From Paratrimastix pyriformis (lineage: Eukaryota > Preaxostyla > Paratrimastigidae): DNA of 64,000 nt. The stretch lies in the NCBI GenBank assembly GCA_027972325.1, contig JAPMOS010000012.1, positions 301,001 to 365,000 on the forward strand. Reading direction: 5' to 3'. Under the pieces are notes generated by a model, which saw only the letters and a program-made list of their open reading frames with translations, did not search any database and was not told the origin of the DNA. This document shows positions 1-11,274 of the stretch, piece by piece (within the stretch, counting starts at the first letter, position 1; each line of letters opens with the position of its first letter). Made by a program: the position numbers and the translations under genes.

Positions 1-1848
1 CGTGTCCAGATGGCCATGTCGCTGATCAACATGATCAAGCTCTTCCTCAACCAGGTCCCTGCCCCCCCCCCCCCCCCCCACCCCACCCCACACACACCAA
101 CCCATTTCTCTCGTCCCTGGTGCAGATCTTCGACTCGACGACCATCATCCTGATCATCCTGGGCTCCTGCTGATCTTCTCGCTGATGCTGGGCAACGTCG
201 AGGAGAAGACCAGTACGGCATGCTGCGGGCCCTCGGCATGAACAACAAGACCCTCGTCCACCTGCTCCTGACCCTCGTCCGTGGCTCGGCCGGCCCCCAT
301 GCCCGACGTGCCCCCCCCCCCCCCACTCACCCCTCTGTCTTTGACGCACCATCACCATCACCCCACCGCCAGTCGAGCTGGTTCAGCCTTCCCGCGCTGG
401 GCACGGGCCTGCTGCTGGTGTTCATCGTGATGATCCCGGCCATTGCGGCCGTCGGGTGGGTGGTCCTGCTGCGGATCCCGCTGTTCTTCGACGGCAACGG
501 GGCCATCCTCTGCGTCCTGGTGGGCATCCTGATGCCCCTCATCTCCAACATCTTCCCCATCCGGGTCCGGCCCGGCCTCGCCACCCCTCCCACCCTCCAT
601 CCCCCTGCCCTGCTCCCACCACAAAGGGCGCCCGGGCTGACACCCCGCCCCCTCTCCTCCTCCCTCTGACCAGCGGGCCCTGTCGAACACCCTTCGGGAC
701 AGCCTGGACCTGTACCACCAGACGTTCGCCGAGACCCGGGTCACCTTCACCCACCTGGAGCGCCTCGGGCTGAGCCCCGTCCAGACGGCGGTGGCCATCA
801 TCCTGGTGGTGGTGGGCTTCATGATGTACTACATCGCCCCCTCCGCCTTCGTCTACGGGAACATCTCCCTGTTCCTGTCCATCATGAACTACCTCCTCAT
901 CGGTCCGCCGCCTCGCCGCCTCGCCGCTGCCCCTCTGCTCCCCACCGCTGGGCGGTTGGTTGGGTGGGTGGGAGCTTCTTTTGCTGCCCTTGTCCCTCCT
1001 TGCACACGCCTCTCCCCACGGGATGACTGATTTGGCCTCTTTGGCCCCCCCCCCACCTCCCCCCTCGCAGGGTTGGTGATTGGGCTGGCCATCATCAGCA
1101 CCATCTTCCAGCCCTACCTGGAGCGGCTCATGCTGCACCTGATCATGTGGGGCTCGGACCGGCCCCTGAAGAAGCTCGTCCGCAAGTCCCTCGCCGGCCA
1201 CCGGTCCCGCAACCGCAAGACGGCCCTGATGTTCACCATCTCGCTGGCCTTCATCATCTTCGCCGGTCCGCCCCCCCGCTGCCCCCGTGGGGAAGGGAGG
1301 GAGGGTGGGGGGGAGGGGAGGGCAGGGTGGCGGTTTCTTCCCTTCCTCGTCGCCGTGGGGTGGCGGGCGCCACCCCCTGCAAACCCTCACCGCGGCCGCC
1401 CCTTTGTGTGCCTCTCCCGCCCGGTCCAGGCGCCATGTTCGCCCTGCAGGCCTCGATGATCTCGGACAACGTCCAGATGGGCCTGGGCTCGGACATCGTC
1501 ATCACGGCCCCCTCCTTCGACGACCCCCTCGCGGTCTGTGCTGGTGCGATTTGGCCCTCCTCCTCCTCCCCTCCCTCCCTCCGTCCCTCCATCCCACCAT
1601 CCCTCCTCCTCTCCATCCCTCCGTCCCTCGCGCTCGGGATGCTCACACTGGGGTGGCGGGTGGCCCTTGCCTCTGTAGGAGGACGACATGCGGGCCTGGC
1701 TGGAGGCCGAGCTGGCCCTGGGCAAGGCGAGCCGCATCACGGGGTACACCTTCACCACCTTCCCGCTCACCTCGCACCGGTTCGTCACCGCCACCCGGCT
1801 CTCCAACCTGGCCGGTTGGCCCGAGACCCGCGTCGTCTGTGCGCCCGT

Positions 1849-1890
<42 letters not shown>

Positions 1891-4351
1891 TTCCTCACGC
1901 ACACCCAGCCCCCGCATGCCTCGTCTCATCGACCACCGACCACCGGTGTTCCGTGGTGCCCGGCAGACGGTGACCGGGGTGGAGTCGCACTTCCTCTACG
2001 ACACCTTCAACCAGTTCTACTTCCCGGGCGAGGTCTACGGGGGCCTCGCCTACAACCACAGCTCCAACGGGTCCCCCGACGTCTTCCAGTCCCTCTACGA
2101 CAGCCCCCTCCAGCGTCTGTCCACAACCATCCACCCCCTCGACCCACTCTCCTGCGCTGCCGCCTGAGCGTCTTGGCTGCCTTCGCTCGTGGGGGGATCG
2201 ACACTTCATCTGCCATTCTCCCCACGTCCCCACGTCCCCACGTCCCCACGTCCCCACGTCCCCACGTCCCCACGTCCCCACGTCCCCACGTCCCCACGTC
2301 CCCACGTCCCCACGTCCCGGCCGTGCAGAGCGGGTGCGGCTTGAGGAAGAGGGCATCCCGACCCCCGTCTCCGTCACCTCGGGCCTGCAAACCACGGTCC
2401 GCCCCCCCGCTCGCGATCATTCCCTCCTCCCCCCCTCCACCCTTTTGCCCCCACTCATCATCGGGCCCCACTCGCCATCGGCCCCCACTCATCATCGGCC
2501 ATCTCTCGCGCGTCGCAGTCTGACGACTCGCTGCCCCTGGTGCGCCACAGCACCCTGGAAACCTACAACAACTACTATGACGTGCTCATCTCGGAGGCCT
2601 CGTCCGTCCTCTTGCACTGCCGCCCTCCCCCTCCCCCTCTCCCTTCCGTCTCCCCTCCCCGCCACGCGAGCGACCCCCCCCCCCCCCCCCCGCGCGTCCT
2701 CGCCCCTCCCTCGCCCTTGGGCAGCGCAAGCGGAACAGCGTGGACGCTGACCCCGCTGCGGCTGGAGGTGACCCTCTCGACGACCCGCGGCCGCACCTCG
2801 GAGACGCTCAACTACCTGGCCAAGGCCCGGGGCCTGCTGCGCAAGTCGCCCGGGTTCACCTTCTCCAGCTACGGGGCCGTCAGCTCGGGCAGCCCGGTGC
2901 TGCTCTCCATCGACCGGTACACGGAGATCCTCCACGAGGTGATCAACTCCACCCTGGCCGTCCGCACTCCCTCCCCTCCCCTCCCCTCCCCTCCCCTCCC
3001 CTCCCCTCCCCTCCCCTCCCCTCCCCTCCCCCTCCCCCTCCCCGAGTGTGCTCTCTCTCTCGCTCATCATCATCCCCCCCATCTCATCGCATCCCTCGCT
3101 CCTCCTCCGCGCCCCGGGCTCCTTTTCCTGCCTGACCTGCGGCGGTGCAGGACGAGCCCCAGGACCACTTCGGGAATGTGCCGCCCAAGAAGACCCTCTT
3201 CGTGGCCTGCCCCAAGACGGCCACCAGCTTCGAGGTGGAGGCGGTCGTCAACGCCCTGCGGAACTTCATCCGGGACGAGACCACCACCGTCATGGACACC
3301 CGCAAGCTCCTCCAGACCACCGCCACGGCCGTCATGCTCATCAACATCTTCTTCATCGTCGGTCCGTCGTGGCGCCCCGCCCCGCCCCGCCCCACCTCCC
3401 CTCCCTCCATCCCCTCCCTCCGTCCCCCCATTCCCCGGGGCAGCCGGCCTCGATCCTCGTCCTCATCGCCCCCACTTCCGTTGCCTCCATCCCCTCGGTC
3501 ACCTTGACCACTGGGCGCCACAGTGGCCGTGATTGCCATCATCCTGTGCTTCTTCGTGCTCTGGCTCTCCTTTACCAGCAACGTCCGCGAGAACTCATGG
3601 TCCGCACGCCCCGCACGCCCTACCGGCACCGCCCACGCGCCAGCATCCCCTCCCCCCCTCCCTCCCCCCCCGTCGGTGGCTGACTCGCCCCCATCCTGCA
3701 GGGAGTTTGGTGTCCTCCGGTCGCTGGGCCTGACGGGCTGGCAGACGGTGCGGGTCTACGTCTACGAGGGCCTGGCCCTGGTCTTCGCCTGCATCATCCT
3801 GGGCTCCCTCTCCGGTCCGCCCCCACAGCCCCACAGCCCCCACAGCCCCCACAGCCCCCCAGCCCCACAGCCCCACAGCCTCCACAGCAGCCTGCCCTTC
3901 CCCCCCCCCCCCCCCCCCCGTCGTGGTGTCTCATCATGCTCTCGTCTCGCCTCGCCACCTCCATCCCGGCTGCTGGTGGTGGTGGGTGGGGCTGCACAGG
4001 CTTCCTGATCGCCATCACGCTGACCCTCCAGTTCGGCGTCTTCACCGAGCTCCCCTTCAAGTTCTCCTTCCCCACCGAGCTCTTCCTGGCCGCCGTGGCG
4101 GTCCGTCATCGCCGCCCGGGGAAGGGGAGGAAGGGGATGGGAAACGGATGGGCGGGTGGATGGGGGCCTCGCGGGTGTACAGTGCTGGCCTTGACATCCC
4201 GCCTCCCCGCCCTCTCGCGCCACCCCACGCCCCTCCTTGGCGGCCCTGCGCGCAGCTGTCGATTGTGACGGCCATCTTCGGCTCGATCCTGGCGGCCCGG
4301 CCCATGAAGGCCAAGGACATCGCCATCGTCCTCAGGGGCGGCGGCAACTGA
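1..4351 (+). CDS. FtsX-like (ABC3-type) permease-domain protein, 3' part of gene
   Basis: The gene enters from the left edge and ends at the TGA at 4349-4351. I see 16 exons: about 1-54, 126-276, 373-564, 674-902, 1071-1265, 1430-1533, 1679-1834, 1967-2114, 2329-2396, 2519-2601, 2725-2959, 3151-3361, 3524-3599, 3702-3814, 4000-4100, 4256-4351. The translation is an integral membrane protein with two FtsX/MacB-type permease halves. Each carries the family loop (YGMLRALGMNN near 216-250; EFGVLRSLGLTGWQ near 3704-3745) followed by hydrophobic helices, with large soluble segments between. The family exports lipids or peptides or drives envelope remodelling with an ABC ATPase; no ATPase is visible here. 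It is typical of bacteria but expanded in some anaerobic protists. Exon 2 needs two 1-nt corrections (near 168-172 and 210-215) to keep the conserved reading, so sequencing indels or a damaged gene are possible. All 15 introns start with GTC. Confidence 0.8.
1851..3031 (+). repeat. Tandem repeats inside permease introns
   Basis: Three introns of the permease gene hold separate tandem arrays: a hexamer CCCCGA at 1851-1890, an octamer CCCCACGT of about 12 copies at 2219-2318, and a pentamer CCCCT at 2966-3031. All are C-rich on the coding strand. Other introns hold plain C runs (61-79, 309-323, 3900-3919). Confidence 0.9.
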
Positions 4352-4811
4352 GCGGCCCGCCACCCGGCCTCGCCTCCGGGCGGCCATCGTCCCCACCCCG
4401 CCCGGGGGGTGGCCGGCCCACCGCCAGCCGGATGTCGCCTGCCGCCTCGCGCGGCTTTCTCTTTTGTGACCCAGCCGCCGCGTGCTGTGCCTCCGCCTCT
4501 TCCTCCTCTCCCTCCTCCTCCCCTCCTCCTCCTCCTCCTCCTCCTCCTCCTCCCCTCTTCACCATGCGGTGGCTCGCCGCGTTGCGCGCGCCCCGCTGCT
4601 GTGCCTTTTTGGGTCCCGTGCCCTGCAGGCTGTCGCTTGCCGGGGTTTGAGCGCCTTTGTGGTCCCATCCATCCCCCACCCGCCCATCCATCCCATCATC
4701 CCCACCCGCCCATCCCATCCCATCATCCCCCACCGCCACCGCCCTCCCCTTCCCCCCGTTTTTGCGGTCATTCCATTCCCACTGCTGGCTTTTTTTGGCG
4801 CCAAGAGCATG
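4352..4811. repeat. Convergent intergenic gap with (TCC)n tract
   Basis: This 460-bp stretch lies between the stops of the permease and HAUS5-like genes. It holds a (TCC)n/(CTC)n microsatellite at about 4498-4556 and CATCCCATC-type low-complexity sequence at 4660-4735. I see no gene in it. Confidence 0.7.
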
Positions 4812-7778
4812 TCAATTATTACCCGGCCCCCAGACATCCCTTGGCCGGCCCTCCTCCTCCTCCTGCTGCTGCTCACCCCGCGGCGGGCCGCCTCCCCCCC
4901 CCGGGGGCATCGCGGCCGGGGGCACGGCCGACAGGGCGGCCGACCCGGGGGCGGCCAACTTGAGGCGCACCGTCCGGAAGCGGCTCTTCCACTCGGCCAG
5001 GGTGGCCCCGCCCACCGTCAGCCAGGGCACGCAGTGCTGCACCCCCCGGGCCACAGCCGCCACCACCCACCACCACCACCACCCGTCCCGCGGCAAGGGC
5101 AGACCCAGGGGATCGACGACGGTGAGATGAGGTGAGATGACATATGGTCCGGCCCCAAACGTCATTGGAGTTGCCCAAAAGTTGTAAAAAAGGCGGGAGA
5201 AGTGGAGCAAGAAAAAAGAAAGTGAGAAAGAAAAAAGTACACGAGGAGCAGCCTGGGAGCGGTCGAGAAAAAATCTTAGAACGAAAGCCGAGAAAGAAGA
5301 AAGAAGAAAGAAGAAGGCAGCTTTTTTCGTCAGCTCTATTTCCCCCCAAGAGGGAGAGGCGTGGGGTGGGGGTGGTGGTGGGGGTGGGGGGGTGCGGACC
5401 TGTGCCGGCTGGTCGCGGAACTCGGCGGCGGCGGCGCGGACCCGGGCGCAGAAGGCGATGGCGGCCTGGCAGTCGGCCAGGGCCCGCTCGGCGCCGGGCA
5501 GCCAGTCGCGCATCTGGTTGGCCTGCTGCTCGCCCACCCGGCCCGCCAGGGCTGCCGTGGGGGTGGGCATGGGCATGGGTACGCGGGAGAGGGGGAGGGT
5601 GAAGGCTTGCTTCTCTGGAAGGACCGGGGATGGGAGGACCGGGGAACCGGGGGACCGGGGGACCGGGGGGACCGGGGACCGGGGGGACCGGGGACCGGGG
5701 GACCGGGGGACCGGGGACCGGGGGACCGGGGGGACCGGGGGACCGGGGGACCGGGGGAGGGGAGGGGGGGTGAGACCCTGGATGGCCTCGTCGGAGCAGC
5801 GTGGGTTGGCTTCGAGGGCGGCCTTCTCCTCGACCAGCCGCCGGGCGGCCCGCTCGGTGAGGCCCTTGGTGCGGGCCCCTTTGGGCGACGGGGCGACGGG
5901 GCGACGGGGCGACGGGGCGACGGGGCGACGGGGCGACGGGGCGACGGGGCGACGGGGCGACGGGGCGACGGGGCGACGGGGCGACGGGGCGACGGGGCGA
6001 CGGGGCGACGGGGCGACGGGGCGACGGGGCGACGGGGCGACGGGGCGACGGGGCGACGGGGCGACGGGGAAAGAGACGAGGAGATGATGGCGCGTTGTTG
6101 CCCCATCTTGCCACCGCGGCTGTGATGATGCACGGACGGCAGGCGGGCGGTGGGGAGGGGACGGGGCCGGCGGGGCGGACCGAGGGCCATGAGGCGGGCC
6201 GCCTGGGCGAGGGCAGCGTGGGGGGCCGCGTACGGGGGCAGCTCCAGGGCGGCCAGCATGCCCGGCAGGAGCCGGTGGATGGTCAGCCGGTGCACGGGCG
6301 TCCTGAGGGGGGGGGGAGGAGGGAGGCGGCGTTGGGGAAGGGGACCAAGGTGGCCGGGCATAATAGTTGATGATGGTGGGGGCGCATCAGCGCGTGCTTG
6401 TGGCGCGGATGGGGGGATGGAGGGGGATGGTTTGGGGAGCGGACCCCGAGGGGGGGCAGGTCAGGGCGCGGCGGATGTCGCACCGGTCGAAGTGGGCCAC
6501 CGCCTCCCCGTACGGGTGGCCCCACTGGGCGAGCCGCTCCTGGAGGCTCTGCATTCAAGTCCCCAGCCCATTCAGTTTGGGCATGTGCGCGGGGAGGGAC
6601 TTGGAATGGCGGGGGTGCCGGGGCAGAGAGGCGGCGGGTAGCGGGGCGGAGAGGCGGAGGGTGGCGGGGGCGGAGAGGCGGCGGAGGAGGGAGGCGGCCA
6701 GGGGCCGACCTTGCGCGGGTAGAGGCTTCCCGTGACGGCGTCCCGGGCGGCCAGCTGGGCGGGGCGGAGGCCCCTGCGCAGCTCGCGGTTGGTGCGGGCC
6801 AGGCCCTGCGCCCGGCCCCCAGGAGAGGAGGATCGAGGTGGTGGGCAGGGTGGTGGGGGGGGAGTGGTGGTGGTGGTGGTGGTGGTGGTGGGGGGGGGGG
6901 GGGGGGGGGGGGAAGCCGGACCTGGATGGCGGCCTGGGTGCGGGCCTTGGCCCGGTCGTAGGACTGGATGCAGTCCCAGGCCTCCTGCAGCTCCCGGAAG
7001 ACGGCCCGCCCCCTGCAACGCCGTCCCCGCCGATCCCCATGAACCGCCCGCAGCAGCGGGAGTGTGCAGACGGATGATGAGCGATGATGATGGGTGGCGA
7101 GAGGAGGCAGACGCACAGTGGCAGGGCCCAAGAGAGCGCACCGGGGGGGGGGGGGAGGAGGGGGGCATGGCGAGAGGCCGCGGGGGCGGGGGGAGAACGG
7201 GGTGGTCAGGCCAGCAGCAGCGGACCGCTCCTGGGCGGCCCTGAGGGTGTCCGCCGAGGCCTGCAGGGTGGCCAGGGCGGCCTGCAACCCGGCCGCGGCA
7301 AGGTCGACCACCTCGGGGCTGCCCGTCACCCGCCGCCAAGCAAGTACGGGGCGCGGGGGGAGGGCGTGCGTACGTATGATGTGGTGGTGGCCGATTTCCG
7401 GGGGGGGGTGGCGGTGGCGGTGGGAGGGGTCTGCCTGCCGACCGTGGCTGGGCCTGGGGCAGGTCGGGCTGGGGCTGGGCGGCGGCCTCGAGGGCGGCCC
7501 GGTGGGCGGCCGCCTGGACGAGGAGGCCCTGCTGCTCGGTGAAGGCCTCCACGTGCCCCTGGCGCCGCATGGCCAGCAGCTCCTCCGTGCTGCCCTCTGC
7601 GCACAGGGGCGCGGGCGGGGGTGTGAGGCTGGGACCCGGGTGGTGGGAGCGGGAAGGGCAACAGAAGGTCGGCGCCCCCATGCGCCCATTGTCGTCACCC
7701 AGTGCAGTGGGGGGGGAGGGGGGGAGGGAGGGAGGGGGATGAGTCGGGCGGACCGAGGGCAGGGCCATCTTCGTCGGG

Positions 7779-7822
<44 letters not shown>

Positions 7823-8318
7823 CCGGTCCTCCTCGAGCAGCAGAGCGGCCGGGTCGAAGGCCTGCGCCCGGATGAGGGCCGCCTCGCGGCTGGTCAGAGT
7901 CGTCAGGGCCGGGAGCACCTGCCGCCCATGCGAGGCGAAGATGAAGATGATGAGCCGCCACCCACACGACGGCGGAATGAGGGGGAGGGAGGGGGGGGGG
8001 GGGGGGCGATGCAGACCGATGCGCGACACGTGCGGGCGACCTCGCCAACCGCCGCCAGGGCTGCCGGACGGTCGGCCCTGGGCGCCGGCGGAGGCCCCGC
8101 CGCGGGTTGATCAGAGGGCCGCCCCGACGATGGGCGTGCGCTTTGCTCCTCCTCGGCCTCCTGGGCCTAGACGGGCCGGGTGGGATCGGTAGGTGCGCGG
8201 TGTCAGTTGGTGGGACAGGGGGGGGGGGGGGGGGGGGGGGGTGGCGGAGGGCAGACGTCGAGCTCCTCGCGGAGGGCCGCCCGAAGCAGGACGCAGGCCT
8301 TGTCGACGGTCTGCCATT

Positions 8319-8349
<31 letters not shown>

Positions 8350-9393
8350 CCGGAGTGGGCGTGATGGGCGCGAATGGCGTCAAGGCCAGGGTGAGCGGGA
8401 GGGTGGCCGTGGGTGGGGCCGAGAGGGCAGGCGACTCGGGGGGATCCAGACCGGTTCGGCCTCTTGCGCAGGGGGCGCCCTGAGGAAGCCCGAGAATCAA
8501 TGGGGGCGCGGATGGCGTAAGAAGAAACGTGAATGCTTGGAATCGAGCGTGGGCCGCCGGGCCGCAGACCGGAGCAACTCCAGCGAGTCTCCGAGCCGGG
8601 CGACCTCCTGGGCCATCAGGTCGCCAGACTGCTCGCTCCTGGGGGGAGGGACGGCGGGGGGTGGGAGGTCAGCGGGGTGCGCGTGGCGGCATGAGAAGAG
8701 CCACGCGCAGGGAAGACGGACCGATTGGTGGCCGCCTGCAAGAGGGTGGCCCGGTGCTCCTGTTCGGCGATGCGTTGCCGGGTCGCCTGCTGGGCCTCAT
8801 CTGCCCGGGGGTGGGGGGGGGGGGGGATGGCCGAGGCAAAGTCCGCCTCGGTGAGGGCCGCTGGATCAATTCCCAAAGAGACGAACCTTCCTCCAGCGCC
8901 TCTTGCTGGAGCTGGGAGACCTCGTGCTCGAGCGCCCCGATCTGGTCCCGCAGCTGGGCGCAGAGGGCCTTCCGGCGGTTGCGGGCCTCCTCCTCTGGGG
9001 ACCGTGTGGGACCTGGGGAAGAGGGTGCACGAACACGAGAAAGATTGCAAAGGACCTTGTCCAGCCAAGGCCCTACAGTGCCACAAACAGAGGGTGAGTG
9101 CACGAGAAGGGAAAAGCCGAATACGGACACTCGAACATTGTTACGAATATGGTTCACGGTGCTGTCAGAAAAAGAGAAAAAATGGGAGATGAAAAAAAAA
9201 TGAGGGGGACCGCAAACCCGATCGGTTTCACGTTGTGGAGCAAGTGCTGCCACACATCCACCATGGGCCCGCGCACGAGCTGGGCAAAGTCGTCCGCCGA
9301 AGGAACTGGCAGATTTGCATCATGTCCACTGGGCATGTAGCACATTTCCTCGACTGCCCAGGTGCGGAGGCTGTTGGCGAGGCCGTCAGCCAT
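4812..9393 (-). CDS. HAUS5-like augmin complex subunit
   Basis: The gene starts at ATG 9391-9393 and ends at TGA 4812-4814. The first exon reads MADGLANSLRTWAVEEMC, then DDFAQLVRGPMVDVWQHLL; the next short exon reads TVNHIRNNV. Human HAUS5 has the same N-terminal order (WAVEEM, then W-x-Y/H-LL, then TVKKIRGN), which is the basis for the call. Long heptad-like exons follow (about 8990-8890, 8800-8720, 8600-8530, 7900-7790, 7540-7230, 7000-6920, 5560-5400), as expected for this coiled-coil family. The last exon keeps an EWKSRFRTVRLKL motif that parallels the HAUS5 C-terminus. Augmin recruits gamma-tubulin to existing microtubules and nucleates branches in spindles. A coding poly-Gln run lies at about 7782-7820. 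Introns are swollen by tandem repeats, so the middle exon limits are approximate. Start shares a 96-bp divergent spacer with the F-box gene. Confidence 0.6.
5631..6067 (-). repeat. Two octamer-type minisatellites in HAUS5-like introns
   Basis: Positions 5631-5758 hold a variable GGGGGACC/GGGACC array. Positions about 5885-6067 hold a very regular GACGGGGC octamer of about 22 copies. On the coding (minus) strand both are C-rich. Further arrays of the same gene are a (GGT)n plus G run at 6866-6912 and G runs at 8219-8241 and 8322-8349. Confidence 0.9.
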
Positions 9394-9489
9394 TCGGAAA
9401 TCTGAAATAAATTGAATGAGCCGATCGAGTAAGAAGCACCCTCGGGACTAGACCCTTAGGCCGGCGCGCCCTGGTGGGCAGAGTCGCCC
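9394..9489. promoter_or_regulatory. 96-bp divergent promoter region
   Basis: This spacer separates the start codons of the HAUS5-like gene (minus) and the F-box/LRR gene (plus). It is less G+C rich than its surroundings and has an A/T-rich patch (9400-9420). It must hold both transcription starts or share them with the 5' ends of the genes. No TATA box or other named element is evident. Confidence 0.5.
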
Positions 9490-11147
9490 ATGAGCGTGGT
9501 GGAATGGGATGACATTCTTTTGTATCTAAATCCATTCCTGAGTTGCCGCGATTTGGCGCGTCTTTCCACCGTTCGGCGCCAATGGAATCGTTTGGTTTGG
9601 TTTGTCCTTACCTGTGCAAGCGGAAAACTCAAGAATTCTAGGCTTCAACGTCAGCAGGTTGATTTGTCCGATTATTCTCAGATTGTAACGGACGCCAATT
9701 GGTCCTTTTCCTCTCTCTCACACAGCGCATTATCTTTTCGTTCCTCCTCCCCCCCAGCGCCTGGCTGCTCAGTCGGACCCCGAGGCTCACCGATCTCAGG
9801 CTCCAGGGTTGCCTGAAATTGACTCCCGCATTTTTAGGGAGAATCCACGAGCAGTGCCCCTCTTTGACCAGCCTGGATCTGGACCACTCCGCCCTGACCG
9901 ACGCAGCCCTGCAGTGCCTCCTCCGGGGTCTCCCGGCCCTGGGCCAGCTACACCTCGGCGGGTGCGCTGCTTTGACCCCTTCCGCTCTCGGGGCATTTCC
10001 TGTTTGCGCCCGGACCCTTCGCACACTCAATCTCCGCTGGTGTCGGGCGATGGTCGACAGTCCCGTGGGCCGGATGCTGGCGACGCTGAGGCAGTTGGAG
10101 GAACTCACATTGTTGGGGTGTCACCGCTTGACGGATGCCGAATTGGAGCCAATCATTTGTCACTGTCCGCTCCGATTCCTGGCTCTTGGTCTGGGCGTCT
10201 CCCCTGCCCCAATTCATCGTCGTCTCGTTTTAGGGGGCTGCGACCAGCTGACCGACAGAACTCTAGTTGTCCTGGCCTCGCACCGAGCCCAGACTTTGCG
10301 CGTTTTGGATGTGGCGGGGTGTAAGGGTCTCACAGACTGCGGACTGGAAGCTGTCGCGGCCGGGCTCCCCGGGCTGAAGTCTGCCAGCAGTTGCATCTCC
10401 ACTTGGGCTCATCCACCCTCCCCTCCGCTGCCTCCCCTTCGCCGTCAGATCCCTCGATGTAAACGGTTGCCCCAAGGTGACGGATCGGAGCATGAATGCC
10501 ATATTGGAGGCGTGCCGCGCCCTGGAGACCCTGATCGTACTCGGGTGCCGGTCCGTCACGGACGCGTCCATGGCCGGGGTCAGTCTGGCCCCTTGCGCCG
10601 CCTCCCTCGTCACACTTCGCCTCTCAGGTCTGCTGCCCTGCTCTCTTGTGACACCTGCAATGGGTTGCTTTCCGGTGTCCGGTCAGGGAGTGGAACAGGA
10701 GACGGCACCCTGAGCGCGCTGGGCATGCTACCCTGCCTGAGGCGCCTCGACGCGCGCAGCTGCCGGGGCCGTACGACTCGCGAGGGGCTTGCCGTTGTGG
10801 CCCGACTCCACGGGACACTGCGGCATCTCGACGTGGCTCTCCCTGCTGCCGCATCGCCCGAGGCCGTGCTTGGGGCGTCCAAGTGGAGCCGGCTGTGCTA
10901 CCTCAACCTCGGGGAGAGCTCCACTTTGGACGAGGAGGCCATCTTGAGGATGGCCGGACAATGGGACTCTCTGGAGACGCTCCTCCTGGCGAAATGCCCT
11001 CGGATCGACGCCGGGCGTCTCTGTGCGCGACTGGCCGCAGACGGCCGGCTTTTCCCGCGGCTGCAGCGGCTGCAGGTTGGCGGATGCCCCGCCGATGCGG
11101 CCGCGAGGCTGACCCAAAATCGCCCGCGCCTTCGGCTGGATACCTGA
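9490..11147 (+). CDS. F-box and leucine-rich-repeat protein (FBXL/AMN1 type)
   Basis: ATG at 9490 opens an F-box (VVEWDDILLYLNPFLSCRDL, then LSTVRRQWNRL), which binds Skp1 in SCF ubiquitin ligases. Cysteine-containing LRRs follow: LTDLRLQGCLKLTPAFL, LRTLNLRWCRAM, LEELTLLGCHRLTDAEL, LRVLDVAGCKGLTDCGL, ETLIVLGCRSVTDASM and others to near 11100. The LRR face is the likely substrate receptor. Introns inferred from frame and LRR continuity are about 9700-9758 (GTCCTT), 10190-10229 (GTCTGG), 10379-10448 (GTCTGC) and 10628-10700 (GTCTGC); the last two restore LKSLDVNGCPKVTDRSM and LRLSGDGTLSALG. The stop is TGA 11145-11147. The gene lies tail-to-tail with Mpp10, 127 bp apart. The substrate cannot be deduced. 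Confidence 0.82.
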
Positions 11148-11274
11148 TGCCATTGACGTCTTCCCCCTGTCCCCCCCTCCCCCCCTCCCCAAAAAAAAGT
11201 ACAGCGGGCGCGCCCGTTGCCACCAGTCAGTCTGCTCTTGCCGGATAAGTTTACCTGCCCATGCCCATCGCCGC

